Shown: piece after piece, positions 24,814 through 33,235 of the stretch
How the letters are laid out: each line of letters starts with the position of its first letter
How positions within the stretch are numbered: the stretch's first letter is position 1
Origin: Chloroflexota bacterium
Lineage (GTDB): Bacteria; Chloroflexota; Ktedonobacteria; Ktedonobacterales; Ktedonobacteraceae
NCBI GenBank assembly: GCA_902812455.1
Contig: CADDZH010000037.1
Location: 1 to 43,185 of the forward strand
Length of the DNA stretch: 43,185 bases
Direction of reading: 5' to 3'
Position numbers and translations under genes: made by a program
Notes under the pieces: generated by a model
What the model was told of the DNA's origin: nothing
The model's input: only the letters and a program-made list of their open reading frames with translations
Databases searched by the model: none

Positions 24814-24842
24814 TTCATTAAGCAGCTAGACTATGCTATACT
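24814..24842 (+). promoter_or_regulatory. Promoter of the second GHL15-like gene
   Basis: TTCATT (24814-24819), a 17-bp spacer and TATACT (24837-24842), with TGC before the hexamer forming an extended -10. The separate promoter suggests independent expression of the two paralogs. Confidence 0.5.
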
Positions 24843-24980
24843 ACATAGGGGTTAATAGCCGGCCCTCTGCCAGAGGAATCCGGCTCTACGGCTGCCTCTA
24901 TATTCAAAAATATATACTCAATGATGGTGGACTAAACCCATCTTTATTGCTTTATTGTTATTCTAGAGGAGAAAACGAAC

Positions 24981-26315
24981 ATGCAGCAAAGCAGGTCGGG
25001 TCTCCCCCATATAGTTCGAGATAGAAGTACCCGTAGCGCATCATCCGTGTGGAAAAGACAACTGTCTTACTGGCTTGCAGGGCTAGCGCTCCTCCTGCTT
25101 TTCACTAGCTGTAGTGGAGCCAACACGCCGAGCAAATCATCCAGGTCCGCGACGAGTACCCCTTCAAGCAGTGGGGATGAGATACGTCAATTCCCTAATA
25201 CCTGGAACAATATCCACCTCTTTCTGACTTTTGACTACAATATATCCGACCCAGCCGCTATTGCCAGACACTACGATTTTGTCTGGGGAGCGAAGCCGGA
25301 CCATGTTGCCGCCTTTCGCTCAGCTAACCCGGATATCTTCCTCACCTACTATATTTCCTTTTTCCGCGATACAGGGACATTTTTTGATAGCCAACCTCGT
25401 AGTTTAAGCTATTGGAAAACTACTCATCCGGACTGGATACTCTATCAATGTGATCGGGTTACACCTGCCTACGCATTTGGCGACTCAAATATACCACTCG
25501 ATTTTGCCAACCCGGCTGTCGTTCAGTGGCAGGTACAGACGTATGCACAGCCAGCCAGTATGAGTGGATACAATGGTATTGCCGCAGACAATGTAAACCT
25601 GCAAAATGCATCCGGCGCTTGTGGTGTGTATAAAAACGGCCAGTGGGTACAACTCTATAGCGGGCAGCCCAACGATCCAAAATGGAAAGCAAATGTTATA
25701 GAATGGCTCGCACGCATGCAACAAGCCCTGCATAGCCTGAAGCATCCTTTAGCCCTGATATCCAATCTCACACTTGGCAGCCTGGCTCCAGACGATCCAT
25801 TGCTGCAGCAGGTGTTAAGCCACATAGACGGCGTGCTGGATGAAGATGGTTTCACAGAGGCTGGTGATGCCTATCTGACCGGTACAGATTGGATACAAAC
25901 CATCCAGTTTATCCAGAGCGTGCAGGCCCAGCATAAAGCCTACTATATCATCAACCAGTTTTCCTCATCAGTAGTAGATTCCGCTGAGGTCCAATGGGCC
26001 GTTGCTTCATACTTGATGGCTAAGGGGCACAGTTCAGCACTTTTTATCTCTACTGTGCAGGGCTATGGCAGCGACTTCTGGGACCCTATATACAATGCCC
26101 AGATAGGAAGCCCAAGCGGTTCCATGTATCAAATGCAAGGCATCTATGCCCGTAACTATAGCGGTGGCTTAAGTCTGGTCAATCCCAGTGCAGCAATCAG
26201 CTACACCGTGTCCCTCCCTTCGGGGCACCATTACGTCGATCTCTACGGGATGGCCGTTAGCGGCACTATTACTATGCCGCCTCACTCTGGTCTGGTGCTA
26301 TTGACCAGCTCCTGA
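24981..26315 (+). CDS. GHL15-like putative glycoside hydrolase lipoprotein, copy 2
   Basis: A 444-residue tandem paralog of the previous product, collinear after a different N-terminus. It has a longer basic leader and lipobox-like FTSC (C44) with a Ser/Thr linker. The main domain repeats all the blocks (NIHLFLTFDYNIS, HYDFVWGAK, YYISFFRDTGTF, GYNGIAADN, DEDGFTEAGD). A 34-base stretch (23955-23988 and 25507-25540) is identical in DNA, indicating recent duplication or gene conversion. Start ATG with AGAGGAG upstream. Its 3' end overlaps the convergent glycosyltransferase gene by 34 bases. Confidence 0.8.
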   Translation: MQQSRSGLPHIVRDRSTRSASSVWKRQLSYWLAGLALLLLFTSCSGANTPSKSSRSATSTPSSSGDEIRQFPNTWNNIHLFLTFDYNISDPAAIARHYDFVWGAKPDHVAAFRSANPDIFLTYYISFFRDTGTFFDSQPRSLSYWKTTHPDWILYQCDRVTPAYAFGDSNIPLDFANPAVVQWQVQTYAQPASMSGYNGIAADNVNLQNASGACGVYKNGQWVQLYSGQPNDPKWKANVIEWLARMQQALHSLKHPLALISNLTLGSLAPDDPLLQQVLSHIDGVLDEDGFTEAGDAYLTGTDWIQTIQFIQSVQAQHKAYYIINQFSSSVVDSAEVQWAVASYLMAKGHSSALFISTVQGYGSDFWDPIYNAQIGSPSGSMYQMQGIYARNYSGGLSLVNPSAAISYTVSLPSGHHYVDLYGMAVSGTITMPPHSGLVLLTSS

Positions 26316-27385
26316 TCGTTCGCCCTTTCTGTCATAGCCTCCTTCCCCATAGCTAACGTGGATTGAGATTTCAAGGTTCTGGCCTTCTTGCTTAGCACGA
26401 GATCATAAACTGCTATAACCCGTTTAGCTACCAGCGAACGTTCCAGGTGGGCGATATCGGCTCTGCCAGTCGTCGGTTCTGTATGTTGAAGAGTCTCTTT
26501 GAGTGCTATTGCTAATGCATTGGGGTCACTAGGACAAACCTTACAGCCTTTGGTGTGACCGATAACTTGGGATACATCTCCTACATCTGTGGAGACGATG
26601 GGCACATTGCAGGCCATTGTTTCTTTGACAATGTTAGGCGACCCTTCATAAATTGATGTGAGAAGGAGAGCATTGCACGCATTAATGTACTGGACGACTT
26701 TCGCTTGTGGCAAGCCATTAGCAACTACCAGCTCAGCAGACACTCCACTGGCCTGCAGGCGTTCAATAGTCGCCTGTGCCAGTGGAAAATTTTTTTCGGG
26801 TCGTTGTGGATCATTGCCGAAGAGGACATAGTAGCGGTTTGGATCCCAGCCTAATGAGGCACGAGCCTCTGAACGTGGAATAGGGTGAAACAACTCAAAA
26901 TCAACACCGTTAGGAATGACGAACACATTCTCTTTCGGATATAAGGTAGCCTTTTTCATTTCCTCAGATTTGACAATAACTGCGTCCACATGATGACAGA
27001 GCCAGCGACTGATGTCTACAACCAACCAGCCCTTCTTACTATACACTCTATCAGCAGTCATCTCGCCTAATAGATCACCTCCCCAAAAGGAGGCAACTAC
27101 TGGTGCCTTCCATTGCAAACGTGCTGCTAAGCACCATAGTCCGTAATGTCCGTGCACGATGTCAAAATGTCCCTTTAACGTCTTGACAAAAACCTGTAAA
27201 GCTCCCATAGCATAGCGCAGTGGAGCCGGTCCAGGCTTTGGATGGATAATCTCTATCTCAATACCTGTAGCAATGAGTGAGTCAATCTGACTTTTGAGAA
27301 ACGTGGCATTATGTGGACAATGTTCCGTTGGATAGCTACCAGTTACCATCAAAACACGATACGGTTTCTTTGGAATCAAAGGCAT
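26282..27385 (-). CDS. GT4-type glycosyltransferase
   Basis: A 367-residue GT-B enzyme with the RVLMVTGSYPTEHCPHNATF N-terminal loop, HGHYGLW, SFWGGDLLGE, VIPNGVDFELFHP, LLTSIYEGSPNIVKETMACN (the E-x7-E block, here EGSPNIVKE) and VPIVSTDVGDV. It transfers a sugar from a nucleotide donor to the growing lipid-linked unit on the cytoplasmic face. ATG at 27385 with GAGGAG eight bases upstream is chosen over the GTG nine bases earlier. It is the final gene of the minus-strand polysaccharide operon. The last residues (NDQELVNSTRPE) are encoded antisense to the end of the GHL15-like gene and extend past the usual C-terminus. Codon use is visibly more AT-rich than in the methyltransferase next door. 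Confidence 0.88.
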   Translation of the reverse strand: MPLIPKKPYRVLMVTGSYPTEHCPHNATFLKSQIDSLIATGIEIEIIHPKPGPAPLRYAMGALQVFVKTLKGHFDIVHGHYGLWCLAARLQWKAPVVASFWGGDLLGEMTADRVYSKKGWLVVDISRWLCHHVDAVIVKSEEMKKATLYPKENVFVIPNGVDFELFHPIPRSEARASLGWDPNRYYVLFGNDPQRPEKNFPLAQATIERLQASGVSAELVVANGLPQAKVVQYINACNALLLTSIYEGSPNIVKETMACNVPIVSTDVGDVSQVIGHTKGCKVCPSDPNALAIALKETLQHTEPTTGRADIAHLERSLVAKRVIAVYDLVLSKKARTLKSQSTLAMGKEAMTERANDQELVNSTRPE

Positions 27386-27451
27386 GATAATCACTCCTCT
27401 TTTTCCTTATTGACGTTTAGACTATCTAGCCCGGCAGGCTTCGCGAATCCC

Positions 27452-28510
27452 TTAGCTCCCGTGCCGCTTTGGAGGAGCCGCGAGCCGTGAGCTGGTGCTA
27501 AGAGCCTTATGGCTCGCGGGCGCGACGCCGCGAACTCCCACCTTTGGCTCTTCGATCGCATGAATATCCTGGAAGCCAAGGGAACTGAACCATTCGATTA
27601 CTTCAGCTTCGGAGTGGCACGAGTGGTAGTCCGGAGAGAGCGCATCGAACCAGGTCAGGTTGAGTTCCTTGAGTGTCCGGTCTCTGACCTTGCGTTCTTG
27701 CCACCTGGTTCTGGGGCGGAAGGGCGGCAACCGGTGGAACGCCTGGTAGAGCTTGAGCATGCCAAGCGAGAGATACGAAAAGACCCTGGCAAGGCTCATC
27801 AGGGCAGGCTCGGGCAGCCGTGTCACCTGCAGGAAGTCAAGGACATCCTTCGTGAGAGCGAATGGATTGAAGCGCTTCGCGTACACCCAGATGTAGAATG
27901 TGCCACCAGGTCTCACTAAGCTACTCAGAGAACGATGCGCCCCACGCGCATCAGGGGTATGGTGAGCTACACCGTTGCACCACACGAGGTCGAAGCAGCC
28001 AGGCTTGAACGGGGGCGCGAGGATGTTTCCCTGCACGATCTGCACGTTGGGGAGGTCGAGGCAATTGCGATAAGCATCTTCGACGGCATAGTTTATATCC
28101 ATACCGACCGCGAGCGCAGCACCTTGCCTGGCCATTAGCCGCGCGATCTGGCCCGGGCCGCAACCCGCATCGAGCACGACGGCGCCCGCGAGTTCCCGGC
28201 CTGTAAAGCCGGTTGCCTCCTGGAAGTAACGCCACTCCTCGTCCATTGACCGGCCGAAGACGGTGTCAGACTCAAGCCGCCCCTGCAGATGTTCCTTCCA
28301 TTCGAAGCCGAATGTCTGTGCAACGTGCTCGAGTCCGTCCATCGCCTCGTTCATCCGAGGCACCCCGCCTCTCACCGAGTACTCCGCAGCACAGGCGGCG
28401 CATCGCAAGATGCCTGACACGATCTCTTCGCCGTCCACCTCGGAGGCTACGAGGGCAAGATCGCCCCTGCAGCGAGGACATGCCAGGTACTGAAGAACGA
28501 CTTCACGCAA
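27452..28510 (-). CDS. Trm112-like zinc ribbon / SAM-dependent methyltransferase
   Basis: A 352-residue protein. The N-terminal Trm112-like ribbon has C11-x2-C14 and C37-x2-C40 (ACPRCRGDL, RCAACAAEYS). The class I methyltransferase domain has motif I VLDAGCGPGQIA (about 112-123), acidic D138, WCNGVAHHTPD and LVRPGGTFYIWVY. The TTG at 28510 is taken as start because GGAGG precedes it and the decayed paralog at 41882 starts at the equivalent position with ATG (MREAALQYLACP). An upstream TTG at 28537 is less likely. The gene is clearly more GC-rich than its neighbours, hinting at separate origin. It probably methylates a sugar or lipid intermediate of the pathway (inference). Confidence 0.85.
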   Translation of the reverse strand: MREVVLQYLACPRCRGDLALVASEVDGEEIVSGILRCAACAAEYSVRGGVPRMNEAMDGLEHVAQTFGFEWKEHLQGRLESDTVFGRSMDEEWRYFQEATGFTGRELAGAVVLDAGCGPGQIARLMARQGAALAVGMDINYAVEDAYRNCLDLPNVQIVQGNILAPPFKPGCFDLVWCNGVAHHTPDARGAHRSLSSLVRPGGTFYIWVYAKRFNPFALTKDVLDFLQVTRLPEPALMSLARVFSYLSLGMLKLYQAFHRLPPFRPRTRWQERKVRDRTLKELNLTWFDALSPDYHSCHSEAEVIEWFSSLGFQDIHAIEEPKVGVRGVAPASHKALSTSSRLAAPPKRHGS

Positions 28511-28634
28511 GGCTTGATCCCTCCTTTCCTCTCTCAAAAACAGGCATTATATGTGTAATCAATACCGATCTACACCAGCAATAATTACGTAAGTAGAGTA
28601 ACATACGCTGCTACGCTCCTTTTCATCAACGAGC

Positions 28635-30539
28635 CTACCGGTTACTTGTTATATACGCCGGTGCGGTCTGCTCAATATGCATGGGCGGCTTATCCATATA
28701 GATCTGGAACCATAGCTCGAGACAGAGTAAGGCCCAGATTGCTTCGCTGTAGTTCACGAGCCTGGTGGTGTTGTGCGCCTGCAGCACGCTCCGAATGTAA
28801 TCTGGATTGAAGATGCCGCGCTGGCGCGCTCGCGGTGAATCGAGCAGCTCATAGGCATAGTCAATCAGTTCGCGACGGAACCAGTGCTTGATAGGCACCC
28901 CAAAGCCCTGCTTGCGGCGTGTTAAAATCTCGGGAGGCAGCATATCCGCGGCGACCTTCTTCAGCAGGTACTTCAATGTATCGTTACGCGTGCGGATGCT
29001 CGAGGGCAGTGACGCAACATATTCGGCCAGATATTGATCGAGCAGCGGAGCTCGCGTCTCCAGGGAGTTGAGCATGCTGGCCTTATCGACCTTCACCAAA
29101 ATATCATCGGTCAGGTATACCTGTACATCGGTATACTGCTGCTGCGCCGTTACATCGAGGTCTGAGACTTCGCGGAAGACACTGATGAGGCGTTCATAAG
29201 GATCATGGTCGCGTAGCAGGGCAAAGTATTCGGGGGAATACAGCGAGGAACGCGAGCCAGGAGGGAAGATTACTGCTGCATGCGTACAGCGGGTGGCCAG
29301 ATCCTTGCGCAAGCTGCTGAGGCGGTTTTTGCCGCGCATGCCGTCGGGCATGAGCATAGCTGCATACCCAAGCAGGAAGCGCATGAATCCTGGAATGCGG
29401 CGGATTGTCAATTCGCGCTGGTAGGTTGTGTAGCCACCAAAGATCTCATCGCCTCCATCGCCGCTAAGAACGACAGTGACATGTTCACGTGCTAACTTTG
29501 AGACATAGTAGGTGGGCAGCATCGATGAATCGGCGAAGGGTTCGTCATAGGCCCAGACCAGTTGCGGCAGCACCGATACAAGCTCTGGCCGGACAAAGAA
29601 TTCGTGATGATCGGTCCCGAAGTGCTTTGCTACTTGCCGGGCATAGGGAAGCTCACTGTAGTCGTCCTCCTCAAAACCGATGGAAAACGTCTTGACCGGC
29701 TGCGACATCATCGAACTCATCAGCCCTACCACAACGCTCGAATCGACCCCACCACTGAGAAACGCGCCTAATGGCACTTCGCTCATCAAGCGGACTTGCA
29801 CGGCTTCTTTCAAAAGCGCGCGTGTCCGCTCAATGGCTGTGGCTTCATCGTCCTGGCAGGTTGGCCTGAAGGAAAGGTGCCAGTAGCGTTTCGTGCTGAT
29901 CTGCCCATCTTCGTAGATCAAGATATGGGCTGCAGGAACCTTTGAGACGTCCTTGAAGATGGTATGCGGGGTAGGAACCCAGCGATATGCCAGGTACTCA
30001 TCGAGGGCAATGGGATTGACTTCACGGGGGATATTCGCCTCGAGGATGGATTTGATTTCAGAGCCAAAGATCAATCTCTGCCCGTCCCAGTAGTAATTAA
30101 GTGGCTTCTTACCAAAGCGGTCGCGGGCAGCGAGTAGGCGCTGGCGTTTTCTATCCCAGAGAGCAAAAGTGAACATGCCACGCAGGTGCTTGACGCAGTC
30201 ATCGCCATACTCCTCGTAAGCATGCACGATGGTCTCGGTATCGCTATTCGTGCGAAAGTGATGGCCACGCGCCCGCAGTTCTTCCTTCAACTCCAGGTAA
30301 TTATAGATTTCTCCATTGAAGACCACAAGGACGCTCTCGTCTTCGTTAAAAATAGGTTGATGGCCACCGGCCAGGTCAATAATCGAGAGACGGCGCATAC
30401 CCAGCGCTACCCCATCACCTACCCACACTCCCTGATCGTCTGGCCCACGATGACGAATGACCTTGCACATGCTATCTATAAGCTGCTCCGCATCGTCACG
30501 GCTGCGCTGTGTGTCAATAAATCCGGCTATTCCGCACAT
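28635..30539 (-). CDS. asnB: Glutamine-hydrolysing asparagine synthetase
   Basis: A 634-residue class B enzyme. The glutaminase domain begins MCGIAGFID with nucleophile C2 after methionine removal, followed by RHRGPDDQGVW and VVFNGEIYNYLEL. The synthetase domain has the PP-loop SGGVDSS (262-268), SIGFEEDDYSE, SGDGGDEIFGGY and KQGFGVPIKHW. In polysaccharide loci, AsnB-like enzymes often amidate uronic acids or other carboxylates of the repeat unit; given the UDP-sugar dehydrogenase three genes upstream, a uronamide modification is plausible (inference), though plain asparagine synthesis is possible. AAGGA nine bases before ATG. It lies 22 bases after the GT4 gene in the same operon. Confidence 0.93.
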   Translation of the reverse strand: MCGIAGFIDTQRSRDDAEQLIDSMCKVIRHRGPDDQGVWVGDGVALGMRRLSIIDLAGGHQPIFNEDESVLVVFNGEIYNYLELKEELRARGHHFRTNSDTETIVHAYEEYGDDCVKHLRGMFTFALWDRKRQRLLAARDRFGKKPLNYYWDGQRLIFGSEIKSILEANIPREVNPIALDEYLAYRWVPTPHTIFKDVSKVPAAHILIYEDGQISTKRYWHLSFRPTCQDDEATAIERTRALLKEAVQVRLMSEVPLGAFLSGGVDSSVVVGLMSSMMSQPVKTFSIGFEEDDYSELPYARQVAKHFGTDHHEFFVRPELVSVLPQLVWAYDEPFADSSMLPTYYVSKLAREHVTVVLSGDGGDEIFGGYTTYQRELTIRRIPGFMRFLLGYAAMLMPDGMRGKNRLSSLRKDLATRCTHAAVIFPPGSRSSLYSPEYFALLRDHDPYERLISVFREVSDLDVTAQQQYTDVQVYLTDDILVKVDKASMLNSLETRAPLLDQYLAEYVASLPSSIRTRNDTLKYLLKKVAADMLPPEILTRRKQGFGVPIKHWFRRELIDYAYELLDSPRARQRGIFNPDYIRSVLQAHNTTRLVNYSEAIWALLCLELWFQIYMDKPPMHIEQTAPAYITSNR

Positions 30540-30561
30540 GGTACTTCATCCTTTCGCATAT

Positions 30562-31899
30562 CTACGATAATTGCTGCCTGGCGACAGAGGATGCTTTATC
30601 CTCTTCGTCCTGATAGAGATGATTTGTGATGCTTTGATAGAGGTCTACATATCTATCCATAACTTGCTCAAGTGAATAGTGTCTTTCGATCGTCTCGCGG
30701 GCGGCGCGCCCATACTTCTGAACCAGCAGTGGATCACGCAGGAGGGTAAGAAGTGCCTGTGCCATACCCTCATAGTCTTCGGATTCGACAAGCAGGCCAT
30801 TGACCCCATGCTGGATGATATCCTCGCTGCCGCTCACGCGCGTGGCCACGCAAGGCATTCCGCATGCCATGGCCTCCAGGACGGCATTGGGCATGCCTTC
30901 CCAGCGCGAGGGGAGCACTGCTATACTGCCTCGATAGAGTTGCCCCCGTACATCGCTCTGAACACCGGTAAATTCGACGCTCTCTGCGATACCGAGCACC
31001 TCCGCCATTTGCTCAAGCTGTGCCTGCAGAGAACCACGTCCCACAATGATCAGCCGCGCCTGTGGGGCTTGCTGGTGTACTAAGCGCCATGCGTGAAGAA
31101 GGACATCGATGCCTTTCTCGTAGCGCATCCCCGAAACGCAGATGACGACCTCCGCTCGCTCATCGAGAGTAGGATCAGCAGGAGCAGGAGTGAAATGCGA
31201 GATGTCTACCCCGTTAGGAATCAACTGTGTACCGGGCAGGTCAAAGTTGTATTCAGCAAGGGAGGCTCTCATACGTGAGCTGAGCACAACCACTACGGCA
31301 TTTATGCTCTGAAGCAAAGAGCGTGCCAACCGTACAACAGGTTTCCCTATGCGCGCTAACGTCTCTATATCGCTACCAACATACACTCGCCCATTGGCCT
31401 GTAGTCGTCCATCGACTTGCAGCCATGCCGTAGAGGCATCGAGCGATCCTGCAAGTAGTGATGCCCTGTCGTATGACTTTGCAACCTTCCCTGAGCCTGC
31501 GGAGCGCACCGCAATAACCAGCCGTTTGCCCGCCAGCCGGCAGACGAGAGCCGCCAGCAGCGCTATTGGGCTGAGGTTATAGACGTGTAAGATATCGTAG
31601 CGCTTGCGATATCTCCATAGCGTCCAGCCCATAACCAGTAGAGCTGCCAGGTACAATAGTTTTTGCAGTGCCCTGGGGCGCTTCCAGCGATCGATCAGCA
31701 GCCTGCCAGCCACACGGGTAACCGGCACGCCTTCAATCATCTCACGCGGCGACCATTCGCCACGATGACGGAATGTAATGACAATTGTCTCATAGCCCCT
31801 CTTCTGCAAGCAACGGCTCTGCATTAAAGCCTGGTTCTCAGCCCCGCCAACTGATGGAATAAAGGCAGCAATAACGATGCAAATACGTGGCCTGCTCAT
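30562..31899 (-). CDS. GT4-type glycosyltransferase, paralog A
   Basis: A 445-residue GT-B enzyme: CIVIAAFIPSVGGAENQALM acceptor-side loop, ILHVYNLSPIALLA, IPNGVDISHFTP, CVSGMRYEKGIDVLLHAWRL, PSRWEGMPNAVLEAMACGMP and SEDIIQHGVNGLLVESED. The E-x7-E motif is EGMPNAVLE. It is the paralog of the product at 31900, sharing a 34-base identical DNA block in this motif. Its ATG directly follows the TGA of the upstream gene, with AAGGAGG inside the end of that gene, so translation is coupled. Donor sugar unknown. Confidence 0.9.
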   Translation of the reverse strand: MSRPRICIVIAAFIPSVGGAENQALMQSRCLQKRGYETIVITFRHRGEWSPREMIEGVPVTRVAGRLLIDRWKRPRALQKLLYLAALLVMGWTLWRYRKRYDILHVYNLSPIALLAALVCRLAGKRLVIAVRSAGSGKVAKSYDRASLLAGSLDASTAWLQVDGRLQANGRVYVGSDIETLARIGKPVVRLARSLLQSINAVVVVLSSRMRASLAEYNFDLPGTQLIPNGVDISHFTPAPADPTLDERAEVVICVSGMRYEKGIDVLLHAWRLVHQQAPQARLIIVGRGSLQAQLEQMAEVLGIAESVEFTGVQSDVRGQLYRGSIAVLPSRWEGMPNAVLEAMACGMPCVATRVSGSEDIIQHGVNGLLVESEDYEGMAQALLTLLRDPLLVQKYGRAARETIERHYSLEQVMDRYVDLYQSITNHLYQDEEDKASSVARQQLS

Positions 31900-33216
31900 T
31901 CAATTCCTCCTTCCTTCCAGTGCAAGGGGCAAAACATCTTTCCTGGCGGTGAGAAGATGGCGGTAGAGTTCCAGGCACTGTTCGACAATGGTCCTCAGTT
32001 GATAATGACGCAGGACTGTGGCCCGTGCCTCGCGGCCCAGCCGTTGAGCGAGATCGCTATCCTCTATGATGCGGCGCAAGGCCTGGGCCATCTCGGCTGG
32101 TTGCTCCGGTTCCACCAGTAGCCCATTGACGCCATCGCTGATGGCGTCTTCGCTGCCGCTCACGCGCGTGGCCACGCAAGGCAGGCCGCACGCCATCGCC
32201 TCCAGTAAGGCGTTGGACATGCCCTCCCAGCGAGAGGGCATGACGAAAGCCCAGGATTGTTGTAGAAGATCAACCACATCCGTGCGCAATCCCAGAAACT
32301 CTACGCTGTCCTGGATGCCCAGCCCTGTCACAATGCGCTCCATCTGCGTCCTGTACACGCCATCGCCAACTATGTAGAGCCTCGGTCTCAGATGTGCGCG
32401 CCATTCAGCAGGTTCATGCATCATCCTGCCCCAGGCGTGCAGGAGCACATCGACCCCCTTGGCATAATCCAGGCGCACTACACAGATGATATCGCGCTCC
32501 GGTTTTGCTGGATCGGGCCGGCATTCGAGAGCCGGCTGGAACTTCTCTGTATCGACGCTCCCGGAAATGTGAACAATGCGATCGGCACGAAATCCATGCG
32601 AGGTGAGATAAGAGCGACTGCGGGTACTTAGAATCTGGTAGAATGCATCAGACTTGCGTAGGAAGTGTAACATCAGCTTGCCCAATGGCAATTGAGGAAA
32701 ATGGGCAAGGTCACCCGCACCTGCCACCCAGTCCTCAGAATCGACTGTCAGGAAGGACGTTTCGGTCAAAGTATCAGTCATCAGCCTCGCTCCGTGCTCA
32801 AGCTGCTTCAGTTGCGCCTCACCTGGCCCTGCGCACTGGACGCTCAGTATCACTGGCTTATGGAGGAGCTGGCCGGCGAAGGCAGCCGCCGGTGACAACT
32901 GGAGGGCATGAATCACGTCATAGGAGTGACGCAGTCGCCAGAGCGCCAGGCATAATGCGAAGAAGATCGGCAAATGCCCGAGCCTGCCCAGGCGTAGTCG
33001 TCCCCCGCGCTTATATAGTCCGCCTACACGTATAACCGGTAGACCGTCAAGTGTTTCTCTTGGCTTCCAGCGCTTATCGTGTCGCAGTGTGACCACAATC
33101 ACGTCGTGTCCAAGAGCCTGGAGCTGGCGTGCCTGTTTCTCCGCCCGCACCTCCGCTCCACCAACGAAAGGCGAGAACATAAAGGAAACGAAACAGACGC
33201 GTATACGTTCTTCCAC
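31900..33216 (-). CDS. GT4-type glycosyltransferase, paralog B
   Basis: A 438-residue GT-B enzyme: RVCFVSFMFSPFVGGAEVRA, VIHALQLSPAAAFAGQL, CVVRLDYAKGVDVLLHAWGR, PSRWEGMSNALLEAMACGLP and SEDAISDGVNGLLVEPEQ. The frame is open 38 codons further upstream, but that part overlaps the flippase-polymerase gene and is not credible. GTG at 33216 has AAGGAGAG five bases before it and is taken as the start, leaving a 19-base gap. The EGMSNALLE motif carries the catalytic-site glutamates. Together with its paralog it probably adds successive sugars. Confidence 0.9.
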   Translation of the reverse strand: MEERIRVCFVSFMFSPFVGGAEVRAEKQARQLQALGHDVIVVTLRHDKRWKPRETLDGLPVIRVGGLYKRGGRLRLGRLGHLPIFFALCLALWRLRHSYDVIHALQLSPAAAFAGQLLHKPVILSVQCAGPGEAQLKQLEHGARLMTDTLTETSFLTVDSEDWVAGAGDLAHFPQLPLGKLMLHFLRKSDAFYQILSTRSRSYLTSHGFRADRIVHISGSVDTEKFQPALECRPDPAKPERDIICVVRLDYAKGVDVLLHAWGRMMHEPAEWRAHLRPRLYIVGDGVYRTQMERIVTGLGIQDSVEFLGLRTDVVDLLQQSWAFVMPSRWEGMSNALLEAMACGLPCVATRVSGSEDAISDGVNGLLVEPEQPAEMAQALRRIIEDSDLAQRLGREARATVLRHYQLRTIVEQCLELYRHLLTARKDVLPLALEGRRN

Positions 33217-33235
33217 AAGAACTCTCCTTACCAAT

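Noticed and set aside
24833..25024. Plus-strand frame of 63 codons between the GHL15 paralogs
   Set aside because: It overlaps the promoter and start of the second paralog, has no ribosome binding site and no homology to either paralog.
27391..27579. Minus-strand frame of 62 codons ending near the last GT4 gene
   Set aside because: It overlaps the methyltransferase end in another frame. The Lys/Glu end (NKEKEE) is just the ribosome binding region of the next gene.
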